A stretch of DNA of 64,000 nt from Pseudomonas syringae (GCF_023278085.1 NZ_CP066265.1:774501-838500); one strand, 5' to 3'; shown: positions 1-9,358, numbered from the stretch's first letter. Notes: generated by a model from the sequence alone, not told the origin. Numbers and translations are program-made.

Positions 1-948
1 AATGGCTTTCTTGTTGACGGCCATGTCCAGCGCCTGACGAACCTGGAGGTTGCCCAGTGGCTCATGGCGCACGTTGTAGGAAATGTAGCCGAGGTTGAAG
101 CCCGGTTTCTCGATAACCTGCAGGCTCTTGTCTTCTCTGAGCTTGGCGAGGTCAGCAGGGCGCGGATTAAGCGAGACCTGGCACTCGTTGGCCTTGAGCT
201 TTTGCATGCGCACCGAGGCGTCGGTATTGATGGCGAAGATCAACTGGTCGATCTTCACCCGGCTCGGGTCCCAGTATTGCGTGTTGCCTTTGTAGCGAAT
301 CTGCGAGTCTTTCTGATAGCGCTGAAACACGAAAGGGCCGGTGCCAATCGGCTGCTGGTTGATGTTTCTTGCATCACCCTTGGCCATCAGTTGTTCCGCG
401 TACTCGGCGGACAGAATCCCTGCGAAGTTCATCGCGATGTTTTGTATGAACGCTGCGTCGACGGTATTTAGCGTGAACACTACGGTCAACGGATCGGTCT
501 TTTCAACGGACTTGATTTTCTTGTTCAGGCCCATTCCGGTGAAATACGGAAATTCGGTCGGATAGGCGACGCGAAAGGGGTGATCAGGTTTGAGCATACG
601 GTTGAAGGTGAACAGCACGTCGTCGGCATTGAAGTCGCGACTGGGCTTGAAGTCCTTGTTGCTATGGAATTTCACCCCTTCCCGCAGATGAAAGGTGTAG
701 ACCAGGCCATCTGGCGATACATCCCATGAAGTTGCCAGGCCTGGAACCACTGATGTGTCGCCCTGTTTGAACTCGGTCAGGCGGTTATAGATCGGTTCGG
801 ACGCATCGTTGTCGGTGGCCGAGGTGTATTGCGCGCTGTCAAAGCCCGCCGGGCTTGCTTCCGAACAGAACACCAGATTGCTCGCATGGGCCAGCGGAGC
901 CAAGGCAAACAGCCCCAGACACGACGTCATCGCAAGAGTTTTACGCAT
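1..948 (-). CDS. Peptide ABC transporter substrate-binding protein, DppA-like (5'-complete, C-terminus beyond window)
   Basis: Periplasmic solute-binding protein (SBP_bac_5 family) that would deliver di/oligopeptides to a Dpp/Opp-type importer. About 316 N-terminal residues are visible and open to the window edge. The ATG follows AGGGATCATC, a usable ribosome binding site. A Sec signal peptide (MRKTLAMTS..., cleavage after AHA) precedes the mature start SNLVFCSEASPAGFD, which is almost the same as in the next two genes. Family features seen are ADDVLFTFNR and GTGPFVFQRY. It is the third of three tandem paralogues on this strand and is separated from the second by a hairpin terminator, so it may be transcribed on its own. 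Substrate cannot be told from sequence; dipeptide or another small peptide is most likely. Confidence 0.9.
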   Translation of the reverse strand, partial: MRKTLAMTSCLGLFALAPLAHASNLVFCSEASPAGFDSAQYTSATDNDASEPIYNRLTEFKQGDTSVVPGLATSWDVSPDGLVYTFHLREGVKFHSNKDFKPSRDFNADDVLFTFNRMLKPDHPFRVAYPTEFPYFTGMGLNKKIKSVEKTDPLTVVFTLNTVDAAFIQNIAMNFAGILSAEYAEQLMAKGDARNINQQPIGTGPFVFQRYQKDSQIRYKGNTQYWDPSRVKIDQLIFAINTDASVRMQKLKANECQVSLNPRPADLAKLREDKSLQVIEKPGFNLGYISYNVRHEPLGNLQVRQALDMAVNKKAI

Positions 949-1268
949 GATGATCCCTATCCTTCAAAGGACGAGCCGAGGCTCGAATGTCTAACAGGCC
1001 CATAGGCGGTAACGGAACAGCGCACCGGTGCGCGAGGATTTGCCAGAGCCATGAAGCGACGGCGTCCTGCCTTTTTGCCGCAACCTTTCGACGGTAAGTC
1101 GATGGAGGCCTGCGGTATATAGGCTCGGAGGCTGCAAAGCTCGTAGGAAAAATCTCGGTGACAGTTTAAAAGTGTCGTTGACGACACTTTTTCAACTGAT
1201 CGCACGGGTCTCAGAGTCAGGTAGGGCAGAGGGCTGCGCCGGGTGAGCGGCGCAGCAAACCACCGCGA
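949..1268. other. Intergenic region between first and second peptide-binding genes
   Basis: This 320-base gap holds a strong hairpin (annotated separately at 1168-1192) and, presumably, the promoter for the gene ending at position 1. I see no convincing coding sequence; the short reading frames on both strands have no ribosome binding site or family resemblance. Confidence 0.6.
1168..1192 (-). terminator. Bidirectional rho-independent terminator-like hairpin
   Basis: AAAAGTGTCG / CGACACTTTT forms a perfect 10-bp stem with a TTGA loop, flanked by T-runs on both strands. It lies 77 bases after the stop of the second binding-protein gene, so it probably ends that transcript before the next paralogue. 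Confidence 0.75.
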
Positions 1269-2897
1269 TTACTTCCCGGTCACGCTCACACCGTAGAAGG
1301 AGTTCAAGCCAAACGGGCTGATCTTGAAGTCCTGAACGCTGGTACGCATGGGCTGATAGACCGTCGAGTGCGCGATAGGGGTCATCGGCACTGCGTCTTT
1401 CAGGAGGTGTTGCGCCTGTTTGTACAGTTCGGTGCGCTTGGCCTGATCCGATGTTTCCTTGGCCTGATGGATCAGCGTGTCGAAAGGCTTGTCGCACCAC
1501 TTGGCGAAGTTGTTGCCGTTCAGCGCGTCGCAGCCGAACAGGGTGCCGAGCCAGTTGTCCGGGTCACCGTTGTCGCCGCTCCAGCCAATCAGCATCGCGC
1601 CGTTTTCACCGTTCTTGGCGCGTTTGATGTATTCGCCCCACTCATAGCTGACGATCTTCACGTTGATACCGATCTTCTTCCAGTCGGACTGGAGCATTTC
1701 GGCCATCAACTTGGCGTTAGGGTTGTAAGGACGCTGTACCGGCATTGCCCAGAGGGTAATTTCAGTACCTTCCTTGACGCCTGCCTTTTTCAGCAGCGCC
1801 TTGGCTTTTTCGACGTCGAACGGTGCATCCTTGATGGTGGTGTCGTAAGACCATTGGGTCGGCGGCATGGCGTTGACGGCCAGCTGGCCTGCGCCCTGGT
1901 ACACGGCATCAATGATGCCCTGCTTGTTTACCGCCATGTCCAGCGCCTGACGAACTTCCTTGATGGCCAGAGGATTGGGCTCGTCGCTGCCCTTGATCTT
2001 GTCCATCGTGTTGTAGGCGATGTAACCCAGGTTGAAGCCAGCCTGGTCAGGCATCTTCAGGTTCTTGTCTTCCTTGAGCGGCTTGAGATCGGCAGGACGC
2101 GGGTACGCAGTAATCTGGCACTCGTTCTTCTTGAGCTTCTGCATGCGCACCGAGGCATCGGTGGTAATGGCGAAGATCAGGTTGTCGATCTTGACGTCTT
2201 CAGGCTTCCAGTAGTCCTTGTTACCGGTGTAGCGGATGTTGGAGTCTTTCTGGTAGCTCTTGAACACGAACGGACCGGTGCCGATCGGCTGCTGATTGAT
2301 CAGCTCCGGCTTGCCTTCCTTGAGCAGCTTGGCGGCATATTCTGCGGACTGGATCGACGCGAAACTCATGGCCATGTTCTGGATGAACGCGGCATCGACG
2401 GTGCCAAGTACGAACTTGACCGTGTGGTCGTCGATTTTTTCGATCTTGGTGATGTTGGTGTCCATCGCCATGTCGGTGAAGTACGGGAATTCGGTCGGAT
2501 ACGCTTTGCGGTAAGGCATGTCCTTGTCGATCATGCGATTGAACGTGAACAGCACGTCATCAGCGTTGAATTCGCGGGTCGGCTTGAAGTAAGGCGTGGT
2601 GTGGAATTTCACACCCTCACGCAGATGGAACGTGTAGTTCAGGCCGTCTGGCGAGATATCCCAGCTGGTTGCCAGGCCTGGCACAACGGCGGTACCGCCA
2701 CGTTCGAACTGGCTCAAGCGGTTGAAAATGGTCTCTGCCGCAGCGTCGAAATCAGTGCCGGTGGTGTACTGGCCTGGATCGAAACCGGCAGGGCTGCCCT
2801 CGGAGCAGAACACCAGATTTGATGCTGCGTGGGCGAAAGGTGCGCTGGCGAGCAAGCTGGCGCCGAGCAGAAACGGAATGACCGCGTGTTTGAGCAT
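1269..2897 (-). CDS. Peptide ABC transporter substrate-binding protein, DppA-like
   Basis: Full-length SBP_bac_5 periplasmic binding protein, 542 residues from the ATG at 2897. That start is preferred over the ATG seven codons upstream because GAGG sits 7 bases before it and the signal peptide (MLKHAVIPFLLGASLLAS..., AHA cleavage) begins there. The mature protein starts SNLVFCSEGSPAGFD. Conserved blocks include FNADDVLFTFNR, GTGPFVFKSY and GYIAYNT. The C-terminal segment SPFGLNSFYGVSV is shared with the third paralogue. It lies in a tandem array of three related genes, which points to duplication and ligand diversification feeding a shared permease located elsewhere. Family assignment is firm; ligand is unknown. 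Confidence 0.93.
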   Translation of the reverse strand: MLKHAVIPFLLGASLLASAPFAHAASNLVFCSEGSPAGFDPGQYTTGTDFDAAAETIFNRLSQFERGGTAVVPGLATSWDISPDGLNYTFHLREGVKFHTTPYFKPTREFNADDVLFTFNRMIDKDMPYRKAYPTEFPYFTDMAMDTNITKIEKIDDHTVKFVLGTVDAAFIQNMAMSFASIQSAEYAAKLLKEGKPELINQQPIGTGPFVFKSYQKDSNIRYTGNKDYWKPEDVKIDNLIFAITTDASVRMQKLKKNECQITAYPRPADLKPLKEDKNLKMPDQAGFNLGYIAYNTMDKIKGSDEPNPLAIKEVRQALDMAVNKQGIIDAVYQGAGQLAVNAMPPTQWSYDTTIKDAPFDVEKAKALLKKAGVKEGTEITLWAMPVQRPYNPNAKLMAEMLQSDWKKIGINVKIVSYEWGEYIKRAKNGENGAMLIGWSGDNGDPDNWLGTLFGCDALNGNNFAKWCDKPFDTLIHQAKETSDQAKRTELYKQAQHLLKDAVPMTPIAHSTVYQPMRTSVQDFKISPFGLNSFYGVSVTGK

Positions 2898-3114
2898 GGT
2901 TGCCTCAGTTGTTGTCATTTTTGATTAGAGGGAACGACCTCATGAGCCGATCCGTCCGATACTTATGCAGGGGCCATACCCAAAGCAAGACGCTGACGCC
3001 AAAGAAGCGACAAAGAGTGGCACGATCGTACAGGAATGTCGCGAAAGTGTAACTTTCCTGGTAGTTGATCGTTTGCGCGATGCATTTTGATTCGTTTCAC
3101 GCACCATTTAGGCG

Positions 3115-3143
3115 CAACCGGGTGAGAAAAATGCACCCGGTTG
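3115..3143 (-). terminator. Hairpin 12 bases after the third binding-protein gene
   Basis: CAACCGGGTG and CACCCGGTTG form a perfect 10-bp stem around a 9-base loop. It sits immediately downstream of the stop at 3155 on the minus strand. There is no U-tract after it, so it may stabilise the mRNA end rather than terminate by itself. Confidence 0.4.
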
Positions 3144-3154
3144 GAGCCATGTTG

Positions 3155-4762
3155 TTACTTCACTGTACCCAGGCTGACACCATAGAAGGGTGTCAGACCG
3201 AATGGACTGATCTTGAAGTCCTGCACTTCCTGGCGCATTGGCTGAAACACCTTCGAGTTGGCAATCGGAGTGATCGGCACCTGTTGCTTGAGAATGTGCT
3301 GGGCCTGTTGATAGAGCTTGATGCGCTCATCGCGGTTGGTGGTGATCTTGGCCTGCTGCACCAGCTTGTCATAAGCCGGGTCGCACCATTTGGCGTAGTT
3401 GCTGCCTTTGACCGCAGCACAGCTGTACAGCACGCCCAGCCAGTTATCAGGATCACCGTTGTCACCGGTCCAGCCGTAGATCATCGCGTCATGCTCGCCG
3501 GCCTTGGCGCGCTTGATGTACTCGCCCCATTCATAGCTGACGATGTTGGCCTTGATGCCGATCTTCTCCCAGTCGGACTGGATCATCTGTGCCGACATGC
3601 GCGCGTTTGGGTTTGATGCGCGCTGGACAGTCATGGCCCACAGGTCGATTTTGGTACCCGGGGCCACACCGGCTTCCTTGAGCAGCTGTTTAGCCTTGGT
3701 CAGGTCGTGTGGCGCATCCTTGATCGTCGGGTCGTAGCTCCACTGTCCGGGCGGCAGGGCGTTTTCCGCCAGTTGGCCTGCGCTCTGGTAAACCGCCTTG
3801 ATAATGGCCGGCTTGTCGATGGCCATGTCCAGCGCCTGACGAACCTTTAGCTGGTCCAGTGGCGCATGCGTCACGTTATAGGCCAGAAAGCCCAGGTTGA
3901 AACCCGGCTGACTCAGGACCTTGAGCTTCGGGTCCTTCTTCATTTCTTCGATGTCCTGCGGGCGTGGATAGCCGCTGACCTGGCATTCGCCGGCCTTGAG
4001 CTTCTGCATACGCACGGCGGCATCGCTGCTGATCGAGAAGATCAGGTTGTCGATCTTCACATCTTCAGGTTTCCAGTACTCGGTATTGCCGACGTAACGG
4101 ATCTGCGAATCCTTCTGGTAGCGCTTGAAGACGAACGGGCCAGTGCCAATGGGCTTCTGGTTCAAGTCCTCGGCCTTGCCGTCCTTGAGTAGCTTGTCTG
4201 CGTATTCGGCGGACTGAATAGACGCGAAGCTCATCGCCAGGTTTTGCACGAACGCGGCATCGATGTTGTTCAGCGTGAAGCGGACGGTCTGCGGATCGAC
4301 TTTCTCGACGCTCTTGATCGTGGTGTTGAGCCCCATGTCGGTGAAGTACGGCGACTCGGACGGATAGGCCTTGCGGAACGGGTGGTTGGCATCGAGCAGG
4401 CGGTTGAACGTGAACAGCACATCGTCGGCGTTGAACGTACGGGTCGGGGTGAAGTAATCCGTGGTATGGAATTTCACGCCATCGCGCAGATGGAAGGTGT
4501 AAGTCAGACCATCTGGCGAAACGTCCCAGCGCGTGGCCAGGCCCGGTTCCACTTCTGTGCCGCCACGTTTGAACTGGGTCAGGCGGTTGAAGACGGTTTC
4601 GGCCGAGGCATCGAAGTCGGTTCCGCTGGTGTACTGGCTGGGGTCGAAACCGGCCGGGCTGGCTTCAGAGCAATACACCAGCGTGCTCGCCGCCTGGGCC
4701 AAAGGCGCGCAGGCCAGCAGCGCGGTGGTCAGCAGCAGCGGTTTGAAGAGTGTGTGTCCCAT
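3155..4762 (-). CDS. Peptide ABC transporter substrate-binding protein, DppA-like
   Basis: Third member of the tandem peptide-binding family, 535 residues. The ATG at 4762 is preceded by GAGGGATCC. The signal peptide MGHTLFKPLLLTTALLACAP ends at AQA, giving a mature STLVYCSEASPAGFD. Conserved SBP_bac_5 blocks are FNADDVLFTFNR, GTGPFVFKRY and GFLAYNV. Length and motifs match DppA-type proteins. The gene is the most upstream of the array on this strand. No permease (DppB/C) or ATPase (DppD/F) genes follow it within the window. Ligand specificity cannot be read from sequence. Confidence 0.93.
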   Translation of the reverse strand: MGHTLFKPLLLTTALLACAPLAQAASTLVYCSEASPAGFDPSQYTSGTDFDASAETVFNRLTQFKRGGTEVEPGLATRWDVSPDGLTYTFHLRDGVKFHTTDYFTPTRTFNADDVLFTFNRLLDANHPFRKAYPSESPYFTDMGLNTTIKSVEKVDPQTVRFTLNNIDAAFVQNLAMSFASIQSAEYADKLLKDGKAEDLNQKPIGTGPFVFKRYQKDSQIRYVGNTEYWKPEDVKIDNLIFSISSDAAVRMQKLKAGECQVSGYPRPQDIEEMKKDPKLKVLSQPGFNLGFLAYNVTHAPLDQLKVRQALDMAIDKPAIIKAVYQSAGQLAENALPPGQWSYDPTIKDAPHDLTKAKQLLKEAGVAPGTKIDLWAMTVQRASNPNARMSAQMIQSDWEKIGIKANIVSYEWGEYIKRAKAGEHDAMIYGWTGDNGDPDNWLGVLYSCAAVKGSNYAKWCDPAYDKLVQQAKITTNRDERIKLYQQAQHILKQQVPITPIANSKVFQPMRQEVQDFKISPFGLTPFYGVSLGTVK

Positions 4763-4858
4763 GGATCCCTCGCGTGGTACGGCAATAACCGTGCTTGAAA
4801 GTCGACAGTCAGGTAGACAACGGATAGTGCCGTACTTGGTCGGGATCGGACAATACGC

Positions 4859-6415
4859 TTACTTGCCGGTAATCCTCGCCCACAAGTCTGACAGCGAGGT
4901 ACTTTCGAAAAAAACGCTTAAAAAGGTGCTGCTGTCCTGACTGAAACGCTGGATGCCCTGTTTTGCGTTGTTCTGCAAGTCAGCCTGGTACTGATCCAGC
5001 TCGCTCTTGAGCGCGGCACGTTCGACCTGCTCTGGATTTGCCTTGGCCCACTCTCGGACGATGAAGTCCTGCCAGTCGCTGTCCATTGGGTGAGTGAAAA
5101 ACCTTGCGGCAACGTGGGCTGGATCCTCGGCACCCTCCTTGCCGTGCCAGTGGCTCAGAACGGCCTGACCCACTTGAAGCACTGCGTTTCTGGCGAGTAG
5201 CGCGGCGAGCTTGTGCAGCGGGTGTTGCGCGTGATCCTTGGCCAGTTGCGAATGTGACGGGTCGGTCGAACCGCTGGTGTTCGGATCTTCGTCGAGCAGG
5301 GTTTGCAGGTCGTCGACGCTGTTACCCAGCCACACGGCCAGACTCTGCATGGCGATACCGAACGCATTGCCCAGCAAGCGCCCCGGCGTAGCGATGAATG
5401 CGTAGAACTGTTCGACCTGTTCTGAGAACGGCAGGCTGGCCCATTGATCGCGTGTCTGCAGAAAGGCCTCGTAGCCTGCAAGCAATCCCTCGTCCGGGTG
5501 CTCGCTGAGGATGATCTGGATAATCTGGTCGCGTTCATAACGTTCTCCGGCCTGGAAGGCTTCGAACGGCTTGTCGTCTGGCGAGAACAGAATATTGCCA
5601 AGCGGTTCTGCGAGGCTGGCGATGATATCGCTGCCGCCGAACGTACCGGTTACCAACGGCAGTGAGTGCTTGCAGTCTGCTTTGGACGTCCAGGGCAGCA
5701 CATGGGTATGGCCAAGCTTGATCAGGCTCAGCTCGGCGAAGTTGGAGTGGGCGAAGAAGTCTTCAAGAATGTGCAGTGCCGCGCCCATCTCCCGGAGTCC
5801 TTCAGTGGAGTCCGGACCTGCCTTTGCGGCTGACTCCAGACCGGCAGCCATGATGTCCGCCGAGCGCTGGATATAACGCTTCATTGACGTGTCGTAATCG
5901 ACTTTCAACGCCGGATCGTCGGGCAGTACCCAGTCATCAAAGTCGGCGTCGCGCTCTTTGGGGTTGGCCGGATTCGGGTTGATGGCCTTGGGGTTATCGA
6001 TGTGCTCGCCAGGACGATAGACGCCGAGTCGCTCCGGCGTCACCACAAAGCGAGGGCGATCTATCTTCATCAGATCGGTGAATTCCTTCACCGCCAGCAC
6101 GTCCACGATGCGGGTCAGCGCCTCGCGGGACAGCAGGTCCGGAAAGCTTTTCGGCATGCTCGTCGCCCTGACGATTTTCGGGTCAAGCAGTTGCGAATAG
6201 TCGCGCAGCCAGTTGCCGAGATAGATCGCACGGATCTCTTCAGGTCTGAAACCTGCAGATTCGAGAACGGCTTCGATAGCGCCATGAGTCTGTTTGTGTT
6301 CGTCGCCTTTTCCGGCTTCAAATCGTAAGGGTGTGGGAAGCGGCTCGCCGTCTGTATTCACATCCTGATCAATGGCAGCAGTAAAGCTTTCGGCAGTGGT
6401 ATCCGGGGGTTTCAT
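4859..6415 (-). CDS. HET-C family protein
   Basis: A 518-residue protein related to the fungal Het-C heterokaryon-incompatibility family (Pfam Het-C), which also occurs in P. syringae and relatives. Evidence is the block THGAIEAVLESAGF (about residues 42-55), YLGNWLRDYSQ, and the His/Asp-rich ALHILEDFFAHSNFAEL near residue 215. These resemble the helical, metal-binding core of zinc-dependent phospholipase C-like folds. No signal peptide or clear membrane segment is visible. The start at 6415 has AAGG close upstream. Downstream is the third peptide-binding gene, same strand, but with a 96-base gap, so not clearly an operon. Biochemical role in bacteria is not established to my knowledge; lipid hydrolysis is a fold-based inference only. 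Confidence 0.8.
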   Translation of the reverse strand: MKPPDTTAESFTAAIDQDVNTDGEPLPTPLRFEAGKGDEHKQTHGAIEAVLESAGFRPEEIRAIYLGNWLRDYSQLLDPKIVRATSMPKSFPDLLSREALTRIVDVLAVKEFTDLMKIDRPRFVVTPERLGVYRPGEHIDNPKAINPNPANPKERDADFDDWVLPDDPALKVDYDTSMKRYIQRSADIMAAGLESAAKAGPDSTEGLREMGAALHILEDFFAHSNFAELSLIKLGHTHVLPWTSKADCKHSLPLVTGTFGGSDIIASLAEPLGNILFSPDDKPFEAFQAGERYERDQIIQIILSEHPDEGLLAGYEAFLQTRDQWASLPFSEQVEQFYAFIATPGRLLGNAFGIAMQSLAVWLGNSVDDLQTLLDEDPNTSGSTDPSHSQLAKDHAQHPLHKLAALLARNAVLQVGQAVLSHWHGKEGAEDPAHVAARFFTHPMDSDWQDFIVREWAKANPEQVERAALKSELDQYQADLQNNAKQGIQRFSQDSSTFLSVFFESTSLSDLWARITGK

Positions 6416-6594
6416 CCTTGATTCCTTGAGCGTAAAGGCGCACCGGCCGCATCACTCGGTCAGGGCGGTTGTGTTTGAAAGTGAGGTGATAGTTTCGCGG
6501 GCGACGAGGTTGCCGGCCATCAGGCAACACGTCAGTAAACGTAGGAGGGTGCCGAGGCGCAGAAGGGCATCAAGAGGAAGGATGGGCGGAAAGT

Positions 6595-6616
6595 GGCGGC
6601 AGTCGAAACTGCCGCC
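6595..6616 (-). terminator. Hairpin after the SIMPL-domain gene
   Basis: GGCGGCAGT / ACTGCCGCC makes a perfect 9-bp GC-rich stem with a 4-base loop, 8 bases beyond the stop codon of the minus-strand gene at 6624. The following bases (ACTTTCC on the minus strand) are only weakly T-rich. Confidence 0.5.
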
Positions 6617-6623
6617 TTGTGAA

Positions 6624-7337
6624 TCAAGGTATCGCGACTTCAATCACGCCATCAGCCGCAACGCTGACCTGGCTGGTGCCCGCTTCGACATCGGGCGTCG
6701 GTGCCGAGTCTGCACGCGAAGATTTTGCCATCATCATGACCGGCGCACGCAAATACGGCTGCGGGTAGCCCGAGGTATTGAGGTTCAGGTTGACCAGCTT
6801 GTAGCCAGTGCCACCCAACGCTTCGGTGACCAGTTGCGCGCGGGCCTTGAAGGCCGTTACGGCGTCCTTGAGCAATGCGTCTTCGCTGGTCTTGCGGGTC
6901 GACGGCGAGATCGAGAAATCCATGCCGCCCATTTTCAGGTCCGTCAGCATTTCCCCGGTCAGCTTCGACAGCACCGCAAAGTCGGCGCTTTCCAGACGTA
7001 GCTCGGCGCGTTCACGCCAGCCGGTGATCTTCTGGCCTTTATCGTCGTAGACCGGATAACTGTTGCGGCTGCCCTGACGAATTTTCACGTCCTTGACCTG
7101 GCGCGCCTGACCCAACGCCTTATTGAGGGTTTCAGTGATCTGCGCCGCCAGCTTGGCCGGGTCGCTGTCCTGCGCTTCGGTGTACAGCGTCACGAGCATC
7201 AGGTCACGCTGGACTTCCTGATTGACTTCGGCGCGCAGGGAAATCTGGTTGTAACGGGCTTCTTCAGCCATAGCCGGCAGGCTGGACAGGGCGGCGGCCA
7301 GCGCGACAAGCGCGGCAGCAGGGCGGAGATTGAACAT
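6624..7337 (-). CDS. SIMPL-domain (DUF541) periplasmic protein
   Basis: A 237-residue protein with a Sec signal peptide (cleavage after AMA, then EEARYNQISL) followed by a single SIMPL/DUF541 domain. Family features are the early beta-strand block YNQISLRAEVNQEVQ, the central region AELRLESADFAVLSKLTGE, and the helix DAVTAFKARAQLV with a following LVNLNLN strand. E. coli YggE, a relative, has been linked to oxidative-stress tolerance; the molecular function is unknown. The gene runs divergently from roxS, with about 200 bases between, and has its own downstream hairpin. Confidence 0.85.
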   Translation of the reverse strand: MFNLRPAAALVALAAALSSLPAMAEEARYNQISLRAEVNQEVQRDLMLVTLYTEAQDSDPAKLAAQITETLNKALGQARQVKDVKIRQGSRNSYPVYDDKGQKITGWRERAELRLESADFAVLSKLTGEMLTDLKMGGMDFSISPSTRKTSEDALLKDAVTAFKARAQLVTEALGGTGYKLVNLNLNTSGYPQPYLRAPVMMMAKSSRADSAPTPDVEAGTSQVSVAADGVIEVAIP

Positions 7338-7541
7338 GGAAGCTCCTTGTTATCAAACGGCCATCCGACAATTGCCCGATGGTGCAAAGCTGAGACTGTA
7401 GCGTTATACACGGGTTCCTGCGATGACCTGGCGTCCGGTGCGGACGTTCGGGTGTGTGGTGCGTTGACGCACTTTTCGAGTTTTGCCTCTCGCTTGGTTA
7501 TACTCGTCGCGATCCACCTGGAGCACTCATCAGGAGAGCTC

Positions 7542-8801
7542 ATGCTCGCCCCCGTTCAAATGCTTTCAGCCACACGTCAAAACCTGTGGCGCCTGACATT
7601 CATCCGCATTCTGGTGCTGGCCGCGCAAGCCGGTTCGGTCGGAATTGCGTGGCTGTTCGATTTTCTGCCGTTGCCGTGGCTGCAACTGTCCATCACGCTG
7701 GGTTGCTCGCTGGTTCTGTGCGGGCTGACCGTCATCCGGCTGCGCACGTCCCTGCCGCTCACCGAGTTTGAATACGCCCTGCAACTGGCCCTCGACCTGT
7801 TGATTCACAGCGCCTTGCTGTATTACTCGGGCGGCTCGGCCAACCCGTTCGTTTCCTATTATCTGGTGCCATTGACCATTGCCGCCGCCACGCTACCCTG
7901 GCGCTACTCGCTGATCCTGTCCGGCTTCGCGCTGACGATGTACACCATGCTGATGGTTCGTTCCTATCCGCTGGAAACCGACGCCATCGCCCGGGAAAAC
8001 ATGCAGGTCTATGGCATGTGGCTGAGCTTTGCGCTGGCGGCCGGGGTCATCACCTTCTTTGCGGCGAAGATGGCCGAGGAACTGCGCCGTCAGGAACAAC
8101 TGCGTGCCGAGCGCCGTGAGGAGGGCTTGCGCGATCAGCAGTTGCTCGCCGTCGCGACGCAGGCCGCAGGCGCTGCCCACGAACTGGGCACACCTCTGGC
8201 GACCATGAGCGTGCTGCTCAAGGAAATGCGTCAGGACCACAGCGACCCTGCCTTGCAGGAAGACCTGTCGGTATTGCAGGAGCAGGTCAAACAGTGCAAA
8301 CAGACCCTCCAGCAACTGGTGCGTGCTGCCGAAGCCAACCGGCGCATGGCCGTGGAGCAGCAGACCGCCACCCGCTGGCTGGACGAGTCGCTCAATCGCT
8401 GGCATTTGATGCGCCCGGAAGTGAGTTACCGCTTCTATCAACTGGGCAAGGGCGATGTGCCGATGCTGGCTCCACCGCCGGACCTGACCCAGGCGTTGCT
8501 CAATCTGCTCAACAACGCCGCCGATGCCTGCCCCGACGGGCTGGAAGTCAATCTGGACTGGGACAGCGCAGAAGTGTGCATCAGCATTCGCGACCACGGC
8601 GCTGGTGTGCCGCTGGCGATTGCCGAACAGATCGGCAAACCGTTCTTTACTACCAAGGGCAAAGGTTTCGGCCTGGGTCTGTTCCTGAGCAAAGCCAGTG
8701 TCACCCGTGCAGGTGGCTCGGTAAAACTCTACAGTCATGAGGAAGGCGGCACGCTCACCGAGCTGCGCCTGCCCCGTGACACGCGAGGAGAAGAAACATG
8801 A
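7542..8801 (+). CDS. roxS: Redox-sensing histidine kinase RoxS (RegB/PrrB family)
   Basis: Membrane sensor kinase of the RegB/PrrB/RoxS family, 419 residues from the ATG at 7542, which follows CAGGAGAG. Several N-terminal membrane segments (about residues 15-175) contain GGSANPF, the quinone-interacting heptapeptide GGxxNPF typical of RegB. The H-box is AAHELGTPLATM, followed by a Cys in the redox-box-like VKQCKQTL. The ATPase domain has LLNNAADA (N-box), DHGAGVP and GKGFGLGLFL (G-box). It shares a 4-base overlap (ATGA) with roxR, so the two are translationally coupled. In pseudomonads this pair adjusts respiratory terminal oxidases to redox and cyanide stress. Confidence 0.92.
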   Translation: MLAPVQMLSATRQNLWRLTFIRILVLAAQAGSVGIAWLFDFLPLPWLQLSITLGCSLVLCGLTVIRLRTSLPLTEFEYALQLALDLLIHSALLYYSGGSANPFVSYYLVPLTIAAATLPWRYSLILSGFALTMYTMLMVRSYPLETDAIARENMQVYGMWLSFALAAGVITFFAAKMAEELRRQEQLRAERREEGLRDQQLLAVATQAAGAAHELGTPLATMSVLLKEMRQDHSDPALQEDLSVLQEQVKQCKQTLQQLVRAAEANRRMAVEQQTATRWLDESLNRWHLMRPEVSYRFYQLGKGDVPMLAPPPDLTQALLNLLNNAADACPDGLEVNLDWDSAEVCISIRDHGAGVPLAIAEQIGKPFFTTKGKGFGLGLFLSKASVTRAGGSVKLYSHEEGGTLTELRLPRDTRGEET

Positions 8802-9358
8802 GTGACGATATTCAGGTTGAAGGCGAAGAGCTGCCGCATCTGTTGCTGGTCGATGACGATGCCACGTTCACCCGCGTGATGGCGCGCGCAATGAGCCGAC
8901 GCGGATTTCGCGTCAGCACGGCCGGGTCGGCTGAAGAAGGTCTGGCACTGGCGCAGCAGGACATTCCTGAATACGCCGCGCTGGACCTGAAAATGGATGG
9001 CGATTCCGGCTTGGTGCTGCTGCCCAAACTGCTGGAAATGGACCCGGACATGCGCGTTGTAATCCTCACCGGTTATTCGAGCATTGCCACGGCGGTCGAA
9101 GCCATCAAGCGTGGCGCCTGCAATTACCTGTGCAAGCCTGCCGACGCCGATGATGTGCTTGCTGCGTTGCTGTCCGAGCACGCCAACCTCGACACGCTGG
9201 TGCCTGAGAATCCGATGTCGGTCGACCGCTTGCAGTGGGAGCACATTCAGCGTGTGCTGGCCGAGCATGAAGGCAATATCTCCGCGACGGCGCGTGCGCT
9301 CGGCATGCACCGCCGGACCTTGCAGCGCAAGTTGCAGAAGCGCCCCGTGCGGCGTTGA
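8798..9358 (+). CDS. roxR: Response regulator RoxR (RegA/PrrA/ActR family)
   Basis: A 186-residue response regulator. The receiver domain has the acidic pair in LLLVDDD, phospho-acceptor Asp in ALDLKMDGDSG, Thr/Ser in ILTGYSS and Lys in CKPAD. The short C-terminal Fis-type helix-turn-helix has ISATARALGMHRRTLQRKL, the very conserved RegA/PrrA recognition helix. The start overlaps the end of roxS, whose product is its cognate kinase. A run of T follows the stop, but I do not see a clear terminator hairpin before the next gene. Confidence 0.93.
   Translation: MSDDIQVEGEELPHLLLVDDDATFTRVMARAMSRRGFRVSTAGSAEEGLALAQQDIPEYAALDLKMDGDSGLVLLPKLLEMDPDMRVVILTGYSSIATAVEAIKRGACNYLCKPADADDVLAALLSEHANLDTLVPENPMSVDRLQWEHIQRVLAEHEGNISATARALGMHRRTLQRKLQKRPVRR

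Noticed and set aside
1368..2822. 484-codon plus-strand frame opposite the second peptide-binding gene
   Set aside because: Antisense shadow; similar frames appear opposite all three paralogues.
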